In this document: positions 1-6,264 of the stretch, piece by piece | Position numbering within the stretch: the stretch's first letter is position 1 | Layout of the letters: every line of letters starts with the position of its first letter | DNA from: an uncultured Slackia sp. | Lineage (GTDB): Bacteria; Actinomycetota; Coriobacteriia; Coriobacteriales; Eggerthellaceae | Direction of reading: 5' to 3' | Assembly (NCBI GenBank): GCA_900553775.1 | Contig: USEZ01000067.1 | Span: 1-9,279 of the forward strand | DNA: 9,279 nt | Notes under the pieces: generated by a model | What the model was told of the DNA's origin: nothing | Seen by the model: only the letters and a program-made list of their open reading frames with translations | Database searches by the model: none | Made by a program: the position numbers and the translations under genes

Positions 1-62
1 CGGAATCGGCCGGCCGGCGCGCGCCCTTGCCGCTTTTCGCCGGAATCCACGCGGCGGCGCTC

Positions 63-68
63 TATAAT
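63..68 (+). promoter_or_regulatory. Probable folC promoter -10 element
   Basis: A perfect TATAAT lies 85 nt upstream of the folC start codon, in otherwise very GC-rich sequence. No good -35 hexamer sits 16-18 bp upstream: TTGCCG at 27-32 is 30 bp away. The call therefore rests on the -10 alone. Transcription would begin near 75 and give a leader of about 78 nt. Confidence 0.5.
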
Positions 69-81
69 ACGCGCACGCCGT

Positions 82-117
82 ATCGCAGAAGCGATGCGGC
101 ATCGATGTTTTCGATGC
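82..117 (+). other. Two small hairpins in the folC leader
   Basis: The first hairpin is ATCGC-AGAA-GCGAT (82-95). The second is GCATCGA (99-105) and TCGATGC (111-117) around a 5-nt loop. Both lie between the predicted transcription start and the ribosome binding site. The pairing is seen directly. No known riboswitch class was recognised, and a regulatory role is speculative. Confidence 0.35.
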
Positions 118-152
118 GCGCCCGGCGCGTGCTTGTGCGATAGGAGCGATAG

Positions 153-1517
153 ATGGCGGAACAAAACGTAAGGCCGTTCGAATCGGGCGGCCGATACGAT
201 TTCGATCCGAAGGAATACCTGCAGCAAGGCCCTTGGCGCGATGTGCGCCTGGGCCTTCATCGCACCGAAGAGCTGCTCGAACGGTTGGGCCGCCCGCAGG
301 ATGCTTTGCGCATCGTGCATGTGGCGGGCACGAACGGCAAGGGCTCGACGTGCGCGTTCATCGCCGGAATCTTGCAGGCGGCGGGCTACAAGACGGGCTT
401 GTTCACGTCTCCGTACATCCTGCGTTTCAACGAGCGCATCCAGATAGACCGCCGCGACATCTCGGATGCCGATCTGCTCGAGGTCGCGGCCGACGTGCGC
501 GAGCAGGCGCTGCTCATGGAGGAGCAGCCCACGGCTTTCGAGCTGATCACCGCGGCGGCGCTGCTGCATTTCGCGCAGCAGGGATGCGATGCCGTGGTGC
601 TCGAGGTGGGCCTGGGCGGCAGGCTCGATTCCACCAATGTGGTCGTGCCCGAGGCAAGCGTCATCACGCCGATCGACCTCGACCATACGCACGTGCTCGG
701 CGATACGATCGAGAAGATCGCCCGCGAAAAGGCGGGCATCATAAAGCCCGGCGTGCCGGTGGTGAGCTATCGGCAGAAGTCCGCCGCACGCCGCGTGATA
801 GAAAAGGCCGCCGCCGAACGCGGATGCGTCGTGACAACGCCCGACTTCTCGGCCTTGGACGCGCATGCGGACGGTCTGACCCAGGTGTTTTCCTACGGGC
901 CGCTGCGCGATGTGCGCCTGAGGCTTGCCGGGTCGTATCAGCCGAGCAATGCGGCCATGGCCATCGAGGCGGCCTACGTGCTGCGCGGCCGGGGCTTCGC
1001 CATTTCCGACGACGCCATCGTGAAGGGGCTTGAATCGACGGTGTGGCAGGGCCGCTTCGAAGTGGTCGACAGCGCTCCTGTCACCATCGTCGACGGCGGG
1101 CATAACGAGCAGGGGGCCGCAGCCCTTGCCGCCTCGCTGCGCGCGTATTTCCCCGACGGCGGCGTGGTGTTCGCGATGAGCGTGCTGCGCGACAAAGACT
1201 ACCGCGCCATGATCGCCGACGTGCTGCCTTTGGCCCGCGCGTTTTTCTGCTTCGAGCCGCCCGACAACGACCGCGCGCTTTCCGCAGACGATCTGGCACG
1301 CGCCGTCCGCGCCGCCCTAGACGAGCGTTCCGACGATTTTTCGACCTGCGTCGCGCATCCGCACGTCGAGGCCTGCCCGACTGCGCGCGAGGCCGTGTCG
1401 GCGGCGCGCGCGATGGCGGGGACGGACGGCGTGGCATGCTGCTTCGGCTCGCTGTATTCCATCCAGGAAGTCATGGCGGCGATACAAGAGGATGCAGGAC
1501 GGCCCTCGCGCGCGTGA
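153..1517 (+). CDS. folC: Bifunctional folylpolyglutamate synthase / dihydrofolate synthase
   Basis: Cytoplasmic Mur-ligase-family enzyme of 454 aa, a normal family length. It uses ATP to add glutamate to dihydropteroate and/or to reduced folates, which keeps folates in the cell. The P-loop reads HVAGTNGKGS (residues 56-65). It is followed by TSPYI and FNERI (85-96), EVGLGGRLDSTNV (151-163) and an ITPIDLDHTH segment with the carbamylated-lysine region EKAGIIKPG (171-200). The C-terminal Mur domain has GRFEV (300-304), DGGHN (314-318; the usual form is DGAHN) and a closing GSLYSIQEV (432-440). The start is supported by GGAG at 143-146, 6 nt upstream of ATG. Whether it performs both reactions or one is not settled by sequence. 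The gene faces the reductase at 1619 convergently, and no plus-strand terminator is evident after it. It is a housekeeping gene and is probably unrelated to the rest of the window. Confidence 0.95.
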   Translation: MAEQNVRPFESGGRYDFDPKEYLQQGPWRDVRLGLHRTEELLERLGRPQDALRIVHVAGTNGKGSTCAFIAGILQAAGYKTGLFTSPYILRFNERIQIDRRDISDADLLEVAADVREQALLMEEQPTAFELITAAALLHFAQQGCDAVVLEVGLGGRLDSTNVVVPEASVITPIDLDHTHVLGDTIEKIAREKAGIIKPGVPVVSYRQKSAARRVIEKAAAERGCVVTTPDFSALDAHADGLTQVFSYGPLRDVRLRLAGSYQPSNAAMAIEAAYVLRGRGFAISDDAIVKGLESTVWQGRFEVVDSAPVTIVDGGHNEQGAAALAASLRAYFPDGGVVFAMSVLRDKDYRAMIADVLPLARAFFCFEPPDNDRALSADDLARAVRAALDERSDDFSTCVAHPHVEACPTAREAVSAARAMAGTDGVACCFGSLYSIQEVMAAIQEDAGRPSRA

Positions 1518-1559
1518 CGCCCGCCGTGTCCGCGCCTCGCCCCGATCGCGCGATGCGAG

Positions 1560-1600
1560 AAAAAAACGGGCGCGCCCCGATCGAAGCGAGGCGCGCCCGT
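1560..1600 (-). terminator. Rho-independent terminator of the 1619-3349 reductase gene
   Basis: Perfect 11-bp inverted repeat: ACGGGCGCGCC at 1566-1576 and its complement at 1590-1600, with a 13-nt loop. A run of seven A on the plus strand (1560-1566) becomes a U-tract directly after the stem in minus-strand RNA. The hairpin begins 18 nt after the reductase stop codon. The U-tract lies on the minus side only, so it would not obviously stop folC transcription. Confidence 0.9.
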
Positions 1601-1618
1601 CGAAGGGAGGGGCTTGTT

Positions 1619-3349
1619 CTAGACGCCTTTCGCGGCGTTGGTGCCTGCAAGGCGCCCGAAGGTCAGCGCGCATGCGAGGCTGTGGCCGCCCACGGTGACG
1701 GGGTATTCGACGAGGTAGCGCCCGCCCTGCGTGTTGCCGGCGACGTAGAGGCCATTGATGGGCTCGCCTGCGTCATCGAGAGGATGCAGGTCGGTGTCGC
1801 ATTCGAGTCCGCCCATGAGCACGAGCATGCCGGCCGAATCGAAGCGGCATGCGTAGAACGGAGGCGTGTCGATGGGGAACATGCGGCTTGCCAGCTTGCC
1901 GTAGTCTTCGTCGACGCCTTTCGCCGCAAGCTCGTTGTAGCGCTCGATCGAGGCGACGACGTTTTCGACGGGCAGCCCCATGGCCTCGGCCAGCTCTTCG
2001 ATGGTGTCGGCCTTCACGGTGACGGCGCTTTCGACCATCTCGTCGGTGGTGTAGCCGAGCGCGAAGCCTTCGAGCACGGTGGTGTAATTCCCCTTCTCCT
2101 CTTCGGGGATGTAGTAGTTCACGAAGCCGTGCCCCGTGCCCTGTGCGAGCAGTTCGTGCTTCCAGTTCGCGTCGAAGATCTGCCACGATTTGGTTCCCTG
2201 CTCGGCAAGCTCGGGGTCTTTCGAGGCGGGTTGGCGGGAAAGCTGGTCGGCGATGTTCTGCCCGGGGATATCCTCGTTCATGAATCGCTTGCCCTCCATG
2301 TTGAGCTGGAGGAATGCGTCGACGCCGAGCGCGCCGCCCATATGATGGGTCATCGGGGCGTACGGGCCGAGCTCCATATGGGCGCCCGCCCAGATGCCCA
2401 TGCGCTGGCCGTCGCCCGTGTTCGCGAAATCGCCGTTGACGTCGACCTCGCTGTAGAAGCTGCCGAACTCGTCGGCCTGGGGCGCGTAGTAATGGCGCAT
2501 GTCGGGATTGCCTCCCATGTCGCCCGTGCACAGGCAGACGGCCTTCGCGTCGATGCGGGTGTAGGACGTCTTGTCGGCGTTATGCACGTAGGCGCCGCAT
2601 ACCGCGCCCGATTCGTCGACGATCAGCTGTTCGGCGAAGGTTCCGAACATGAATTCCGCGCCTGCGGCAAGAGCTTTGTCGCGGCAGTTCTCGCAGCCCC
2701 ATTGCATGTTGGGGTTGAGGTTGATGGTGCCGTGGAAGAAGGGATAGTACTCCTTCTTGTAGTCGTACCCTTCCAAAGGCGGCCAGAAGATCGGGCGCAA
2801 GAAGTTGGGGTTGTCGGTCGTTTTGTTGTCGGCCGTCTTCGCGACGAGCTCGTAGTCGGCCCCTTCGACGAACCAGTCGAAGGCCTCGCCCGAATGGTCG
2901 TACCAGTAGTTCAGGAAATCGGGATTGGGCCTGTAGCACATGTCTTTCATGAGCTGGTTGACCACGTCGGCCTTCGGCGCCCATTCGATGCCGATGCTCT
3001 TCTGGATTTCGGAATTCACGACGCCGAAGGCGCCCGCCATGCCGACGACGCCCACATCGGCCTGCTTCTCGACGCCGATGACCCGCGCCCCTTCTTCGGC
3101 GGCGGCTCGTGCCGCGGCGATTCCCGCCAGGCCGAGTCCGAGCACCAGCACGTCGCATTCCTTGGTTTCCGCCACGTCCTGGGGAACGTCGGGCTTGATG
3201 AGGAATTCCGGGGTTCCGTAGATGTCGGTTCCTTTGGACGCCTCTTCTTTCGTCTCCGTGCTCTGGGGAGCGCATCCTGCAAGTCCCGCTCCCGCCACGG
3301 CGGCGGCTCCCAGTCCGAGAAATGCCCTTCTGCTGAATTCTTGTGTCAT
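1619..3349 (-). CDS. Tat-exported FAD-dependent reductase lipoprotein (fumarate-reductase superfamily, substrate unknown)
   Basis: This is a 576-aa flavoprotein that probably reduces a small organic electron acceptor outside the membrane. The N-terminus has a twin-arginine motif SRRAFLG (6-12), a hydrophobic stretch and a lipobox LAGC (23-26), so it should be folded in the cytoplasm, exported by Tat and lipid-anchored. The FAD Rossmann motif is GLGLAG (71-76), ending in the ribose-binding Glu of GVEK (92-95). The capping domain includes GKRFMNE (353-359). The C-terminal FAD-binding end is GLYVAGNTQGG (533-543) with GGHS (554-557). Compared with Shewanella flavocytochrome c3, the catalytic Arg402 position is Gly363, the HH before TMGG is Leu-Val (509-510), and the Arg544 position aligns near Tyr549. 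Fumarate is therefore unlikely. No haem motif or clear FMN-binding domain is present. GGAGGG (3356-3361), 6 nt from ATG 3349, fixes the start; an in-frame ATG at 3427 lacks this support and sits before the Tat motif. The gene diverges from the membrane LuxR regulator, its likely controller. Confidence 0.9.
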   Translation of the reverse strand: MTQEFSRRAFLGLGAAAVAGAGLAGCAPQSTETKEEASKGTDIYGTPEFLIKPDVPQDVAETKECDVLVLGLGLAGIAAARAAAEEGARVIGVEKQADVGVVGMAGAFGVVNSEIQKSIGIEWAPKADVVNQLMKDMCYRPNPDFLNYWYDHSGEAFDWFVEGADYELVAKTADNKTTDNPNFLRPIFWPPLEGYDYKKEYYPFFHGTINLNPNMQWGCENCRDKALAAGAEFMFGTFAEQLIVDESGAVCGAYVHNADKTSYTRIDAKAVCLCTGDMGGNPDMRHYYAPQADEFGSFYSEVDVNGDFANTGDGQRMGIWAGAHMELGPYAPMTHHMGGALGVDAFLQLNMEGKRFMNEDIPGQNIADQLSRQPASKDPELAEQGTKSWQIFDANWKHELLAQGTGHGFVNYYIPEEEKGNYTTVLEGFALGYTTDEMVESAVTVKADTIEELAEAMGLPVENVVASIERYNELAAKGVDEDYGKLASRMFPIDTPPFYACRFDSAGMLVLMGGLECDTDLHPLDDAGEPINGLYVAGNTQGGRYLVEYPVTVGGHSLACALTFGRLAGTNAAKGV

Positions 3350-3355
3350 AATCGT

Positions 3356-3361
3356 CCCTCC
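3356..3361 (-). promoter_or_regulatory. Ribosome binding site that decides the reductase start
   Basis: On the minus strand GGAGGG precedes ATG 3349 with a 6-nt spacer. This places the start directly before the Tat signal instead of at the upstream ATG at 3427, which would add 26 basic residues in front of it. Confidence 0.85.
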
Positions 3362-3368
3362 ATGTCGA

Positions 3369-3390
3369 TCGCGCCGTCGCTTCGGCGCGA
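3369..3390 (-). other. Leader hairpin just upstream of the reductase ribosome binding site
   Basis: Perfect 7-bp inverted repeat: TCGCGCC at 3369-3375 and GGCGCGA at 3384-3390, with an 8-nt loop. In minus-strand RNA the hairpin ends 7 nt before the GGAGGG site. It could be a 5' stabiliser, a translation modulator or an operator. The structure is seen; any function is inferred. Confidence 0.4.
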
Positions 3391-3455
3391 AGACGACTAT
3401 GGGCCGTTTCGAAGCGTGCGGCATCATCCGCGTTCGGGTGAAAAAGCGCCGAAAC

Positions 3456-3496
3456 CCTTCTTGCGATCCCCCTATAACGGGTGGATCGCAAGAAGG
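3456..3496. promoter_or_regulatory. 41-bp near-perfect dyad in the divergent reductase/luxR promoter region (candidate operator)
   Basis: Arms CCTTCTTGCGATCC (3456-3469) and GGATCGCAAGAAGG (3483-3496) are perfect 14-bp complements. Allowing one unpaired T at 3482, CCC 3470-3472 also pairs with GGG 3479-3481, extending the arms to 17 bp around a 6-nt centre TATAAC. The dyad is 127 bp from the reductase ATG and 93 bp from the regulator ATG, measured from its centre. TATAAC matches a -10 box at five of six bases, so the dyad could overlap a luxR promoter. There is no U-tract on either side, which argues against a terminator. The most likely role is a binding site for the adjacent LuxR-type regulator. 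Confidence 0.65.
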
Positions 3497-3568
3497 TGAT
3501 GGGAAATATCCTGGTCACAGGCATGCGTGGGAAAGCATGTGAGCACGATGCGGGGAGGCGTCGTCGTG

Positions 3569-5131
3569 ATGGAAAAAAGAGCGGGCGAGAGCCGGCGGGG
3601 CTCGATATGCCTTGTCGCCGGCTACGGCGCGATGCTGGCGGTCCAGTTCGCGCTGTTTCATGGGCTTATGCCGTTCGGGTCGATGGATGCGAACGCCGGC
3701 GTGCAAGATAGCTTTTTCGTCGCCGCGCTTGTTTCCAAAGCCGTCGTTTTGGCGGCGATATTCGTCCTGCACGCGCGCTGGTCGTTTCCTTCGGCGGCCA
3801 CGGCGACGGCGCTCGCCGCGTCGTCTTCGCTTATCGGCTTCGCGATCGTGGCGATGTCCCTGCGGTTCTTTTCGATGGTTCCCGCCGCAGAGCTTCTTCC
3901 GTGGTTCGCCGCAGGAGGCGCATGCCTCGGCTGCGCCGACGCTTTGGCGCTTCTTCTGTGGGGCCGCGCCTTCGCGGCGGTTCCTTCCCGCAAGACGTAC
4001 TGCTTCGTGCTCGCCGGCAACCTTGCCGGTCTGTGCGGGTATGCGGCCATCGGGGCGCTTCTCGAAATCTCCCTCGGCATGCTCGCGGCGCTTTTTCTCG
4101 CATCGATGGCGTGCGCCTCTATCGCATGCCGCGGCGGCCGGCCCGAGCGTGCGGCCGAAGCCTGCGAAGGCGGCGGCGCGGCCCGTCGGCGCGACGGCGT
4201 TTCGGAGATGCTGCGCCAGGCGGCGTCCTCTCTATGGCGTCCGGCGCTCGGGCTTGCGCTGTTCTGCTTCATGGCGGGCCTTATGACGAAGGCGTCGGGG
4301 CAGCAAAGCGTCTCTTTCGCCGAAACCCAGGCGATATCCATCGTGGCAAGCGCCGCCTGCATCGCGATCCTGGCGTTGCCGGTGCTTTTGGTGCGCGAGC
4401 CTTCGGCCGTCGACCGCATGTACGGGCTGGCCCTTCCTCTGTCGGCGACGGGCTTTCTGCTTCTTCCCGTATTCGGGTCCGCGGCGCCCGGGGTGGTGAA
4501 TGCGTTCGCGCAGTGCGGCAGCATGATGGCAAGCATGGTCGTGTGGTGCATGGCGGCTCGCCGGAGCCATGCCGCCCCTGGAAATGCCGCGGCGCTTTAT
4601 GCCGGCATCTTCGGCTTGGCCACGTTCGCCGAGCTGTGCGGTCTGGCGGCGGGCGGCTCGGGGCTGTCGTTTTTCTCCCAGGAGGAAACCCCCTCGACCG
4701 CGGTGGCGCTGGCTTCGCTGTATCTTCTGTCGTGCTGCTCGCTCTTCGTCTTGCGCATGCAGGGCTCGGGATCGCAGGCGCGCCCGAGCGAAGGGCGGAT
4801 CGAGGGGAAGGCCGGCGAACCCGATTCTTCCGCCGGCCCGTCCGATCGAAACGCCGCGTGCGAGCGGCTCGCCTGCCGCAATCGATTGACGCCCAAGGAG
4901 GCCGAGGTTCTCGCCCTCCTCGCGCAAGGGCGCACGGTGAGATCGATCTCCGAGCGGCTGGTCGTATCGGAGAACACCACCAAGTCCCATATCAAGAGCA
5001 TCTATCAGAAACTCGGCGTCCATTCCCGCTCGGAAGTTCTCGAGCTTGTCGACGAAGCGTGCGCCTGCGCGTCGTCAGGCCGCGACGGCGGCGGCGATGG
5101 GCACGGCGATGCGGGCGCCGTTTCGGACTGA
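3569..5131 (+). CDS. Membrane-bound LuxR-family transcriptional regulator (about 12 TM segments plus C-terminal LuxR HTH)
   Basis: This is a 520-aa regulator that appears to sense a signal through its membrane part and bind DNA through its cytoplasmic end. About twelve hydrophobic segments can be seen, roughly at 12-35, 48-68, 76-98, 104-131, 143-167, 169-187, 224-241, 255-275, 284-304, 309-330, 338-362 and 376-397. A charged cytoplasmic loop (188-222) divides them six and six, as in MFS-like folds. A hydrophilic linker (398-438) leads to the LuxR/GerE helix-turn-helix at 440-495, with LTPKEAEVLALLAQG and SENTTKSHIKSIYQKLGV. The tail after 498 is low-complexity, Gly/Asp-rich. Cysteines are frequent in the membrane part, including CLGC (119-122). 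The start at 3569 follows GGGGAGG (3552-3558) by 10 nt; ATGs at 3527 and 3548 are less well placed. In Coriobacteriia such proteins commonly sit beside, and in some studied cases control, surface reductase genes. The ligand is unknown. Confidence 0.85.
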   Translation: MEKRAGESRRGSICLVAGYGAMLAVQFALFHGLMPFGSMDANAGVQDSFFVAALVSKAVVLAAIFVLHARWSFPSAATATALAASSSLIGFAIVAMSLRFFSMVPAAELLPWFAAGGACLGCADALALLLWGRAFAAVPSRKTYCFVLAGNLAGLCGYAAIGALLEISLGMLAALFLASMACASIACRGGRPERAAEACEGGGAARRRDGVSEMLRQAASSLWRPALGLALFCFMAGLMTKASGQQSVSFAETQAISIVASAACIAILALPVLLVREPSAVDRMYGLALPLSATGFLLLPVFGSAAPGVVNAFAQCGSMMASMVVWCMAARRSHAAPGNAAALYAGIFGLATFAELCGLAAGGSGLSFFSQEETPSTAVALASLYLLSCCSLFVLRMQGSGSQARPSEGRIEGKAGEPDSSAGPSDRNAACERLACRNRLTPKEAEVLALLAQGRTVRSISERLVVSENTTKSHIKSIYQKLGVHSRSEVLELVDEACACASSGRDGGGDGHGDAGAVSD

Positions 5132-5333
5132 TGCTCGCCGGCGGCGTTTTTCAAGGGGCGGCCACCATGGGCGTTTCGCGCCCGAGTCGTCGCTTGCCTC
5201 GGGCCGCCCGTCTCGAAGCAGCAGGCCGCGCCCGCGTGGCCGCGTCCGCCCGGAAGGCGCGCTTGCGGCGTCGGATCGGCTGCGCGGGATCGGATTTCCG
5301 TGCTGCGATTCATGGATCTTTCGAATAAAGAAA

Positions 5334-5363
5334 CGGACTGGAAAGGCCTTGCTTTCCAGTCCG
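5334..5363 (-). terminator. Intrinsic terminator for minus-strand transcription from the acetyltransferase gene
   Basis: A perfect 12-bp stem, CGGACTGGAAAG (5334-5345) with its complement at 5352-5363, encloses a 6-nt loop. On the minus strand the stem is followed by TTTCTTTATT (5333-5324), a U-rich tail. It lies 125 nt past the acetyltransferase stop, beyond the plus-strand terminator, so the two convergent transcripts would overlap at their 3' ends. Confidence 0.75.
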
Positions 5364-5417
5364 AGCATGAGGGTTCGATTCGATTTTTCATCCCGGGTCC
5401 GTTTGCGTCAGGAATCC

Positions 5418-5451
5418 GGTCCGTGTTTCGTGGCGCGCACGGAACCTTTTT
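5418..5451 (+). terminator. Probable plus-strand terminator for the luxR-type gene
   Basis: GGTCCGTG (5418-5425) pairs with CACGGAACC (5438-5446) with one bulged A and a 12-nt loop, followed at once by TTTTT (5447-5451). It is 286 nt after the regulator stop codon. The stem is moderate, so efficiency is uncertain. Confidence 0.55.
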
Positions 5452-5463
5452 GCATACGACGGC

Positions 5464-5487
5464 CCTCATGCGACGCGTCGCATGAGG
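5464..5487. repeat. 24-bp perfect palindrome abutting the acetyltransferase stop codon
   Basis: CCTCATGCGACG (5464-5475) is followed without a gap by its exact complement (5476-5487). The next base, 5488, is the last base of the acetyltransferase TAG. As RNA it forms a 10-bp stem with a CGCG tetraloop. There is no U-tract on either strand, so it is not a classical terminator. It may be a U-less terminator, a 3'-end stabiliser or a protein binding site. Confidence 0.7.
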
Positions 5488-6072
5488 CTATGCGCGCCCT
5501 TCCAGGACGGCCGTCACAGCTTCTTCGTCAAGCTCGCCGATCGGCGTGACGGGTTCGGGCGCGCAGGAGAAATCGCCCAGGAGTTTTTCGTAGTGGGCCA
5601 CATCGCGCCACCGACCCAGCTTGAATCCGACGTTGTCCATGACGCCCACCAGGCGGAACCCCATGGAAAGATGCAGCTTGTCGCTTTTCTCGTTCGGTTC
5701 GGTCACTTTGCCGTGCGCGCTGCGCACGCCCTGCATTTCGAGCAGCGCGAGCAGGCGCTCGTACAGCGCGCGCCCCAGGCCGCGCCCGCGGCAATCCTGT
5801 GACAGATAGACCGAAAGCTCCACGGCCCAGTCGTAGGCCTGGCGCGCGAACAGGCGGCTCGCGTAGGCGTATCCGACGGGCACGCCGTCTTCCTCGCATA
5901 CGATGTAGGGGTACAGGCGGATGCGCTCTTCGATGCGTCGGCGGAACTCGTCGACGGTGGGGCAGGTGCATTCGAACGTGATGGACGTGTCCACGTAGGG
6001 CGCATAGATCGCCTGCAAGGCTTCGGCGTCGTCGGTGGTGGCAAGACGGTACGTGTACACGGGTTCGCTCAT
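5488..6072 (-). CDS. GNAT-family N-acetyltransferase (phosphinothricin/methionine-sulfoximine acetyltransferase-like)
   Basis: Cytoplasmic enzyme of 194 aa that would transfer acetyl from acetyl-CoA to an amine, probably an amino acid or amino-acid-like toxin. The early segment IYAPYVDTSITFE (22-34) and PTVDEFRRRIE (38-48) fit the Pat/MnaT subgroup. The acetyl-CoA pyrophosphate loop is RGRGLG (95-100), preceded by VELSVYLSQDC (84-94). The C-terminal signature MGFRLVG (137-143) and FKLGRWRDV (150-158) is typical of that subgroup. A tail of about 25 residues follows the conserved core and may be lineage-specific. The start at 6072 is chosen because AAGGAG (6082-6077 on the minus strand) lies 4 nt upstream; the longer in-frame start at 6099 would swallow that site. 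It lies 192 bp downstream of the Fic-like gene on the same strand and probably has its own promoter. The true substrate cannot be told from sequence. Confidence 0.88.
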   Translation of the reverse strand: MSEPVYTYRLATTDDAEALQAIYAPYVDTSITFECTCPTVDEFRRRIEERIRLYPYIVCEEDGVPVGYAYASRLFARQAYDWAVELSVYLSQDCRGRGLGRALYERLLALLEMQGVRSAHGKVTEPNEKSDKLHLSMGFRLVGVMDNVGFKLGRWRDVAHYEKLLGDFSCAPEPVTPIGELDEEAVTAVLEGRA

Positions 6073-6103
6073 GATGCTCCTTTCGAAACAGGCTCGCATG
6101 ACG

Positions 6104-6162
6104 GCATACGACGTATGCGCCGCCTTGAAACGAAGGCGGCTTCAAACGAATGCTGATACGTC
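6104..6162 (-). other. Structured leader of the acetyltransferase gene
   Basis: Three pairings are seen. GCATACG-A-CGTATGC (6104-6118) is a 15-bp palindrome. Directly beside it, GCCGCCTT (6119-6126) pairs with AAGGCGGC (6133-6140) around a 6-nt loop. GACGTAT (6110-6116) also complements ATACGTC (6156-6162), which would enclose the GC-rich hairpin and compete with the first palindrome. In minus-strand RNA these lie 30-90 nt upstream of the start codon. No known riboswitch was recognised. Confidence 0.45.
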
Positions 6163-6196
6163 GGAAATGCGGCGAAGATGCGAGACGGTGCAGCGC

Positions 6197-6202
6197 ATTT
6201 TA
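6197..6202 (-). promoter_or_regulatory. Possible -10 element of the acetyltransferase promoter
   Basis: On the minus strand TAAAAT (five of six matches to TATAAT) lies 125 nt upstream of the start codon, within an AT-richer patch. No recognisable -35 box sits at normal spacing, so this is tentative. Confidence 0.3.
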
Positions 6203-6264
6203 CACCCAAAAACGCCCGCCGTGCGCCTCGTCGCGCCGTTTTTCGCAAGCGTCGGCATGCGGGG

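Larger units (their letters stand above)
5132..5487. other. 356-bp convergent intergenic region
   Basis: This is the gap between the regulator stop (5131) and the acetyltransferase stop (5488). The right half (5334-5487) carries the two oppositely oriented terminators and the 24-bp palindrome listed separately. The left part (5132-5330) is GC-rich; I see no convincing gene, ribosome binding site or strong hairpin in it. Confidence 0.7.

Noticed and set aside
3350..3427. A 26-residue N-terminal extension of the first reductase
   Set aside because: It would bury the Tat signal behind a basic segment, and the GGAGGG site points to ATG 3349.
1436..3499. A 687-codon plus-strand open frame antisense to the first reductase
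   Set aside because: It overlaps folC and the whole reductase gene, has a His/Arg/Val/Gly-rich composition with no recognisable domain and no good ribosome binding site. Long antisense frames are expected opposite GC-rich genes with strong third-position GC bias.
5111..5151. A possible terminator right at the end of the regulator gene (CGCCG...CGGCG then TTTTT)
   Set aside because: The stem is only about 5 bp, with a long loop and three unpaired bases before the T-run; too weak compared with the hairpin at 5418-5451.
3901..5328. A 475-codon plus-strand frame inside the LuxR-type gene
   Set aside because: It is extremely Arg/Gly/Ala-rich and lies in another frame of a gene with clear transmembrane and HTH features; a compositional shadow.
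6206..6243. A T-run flanked hairpin (AAAAACG/CGTTTTT) after the Fic-like gene as its terminator
   Set aside because: The paired ends are the A and T runs themselves, and the interior has only about 4 bp of GC pairing, so it is not a convincing intrinsic terminator.
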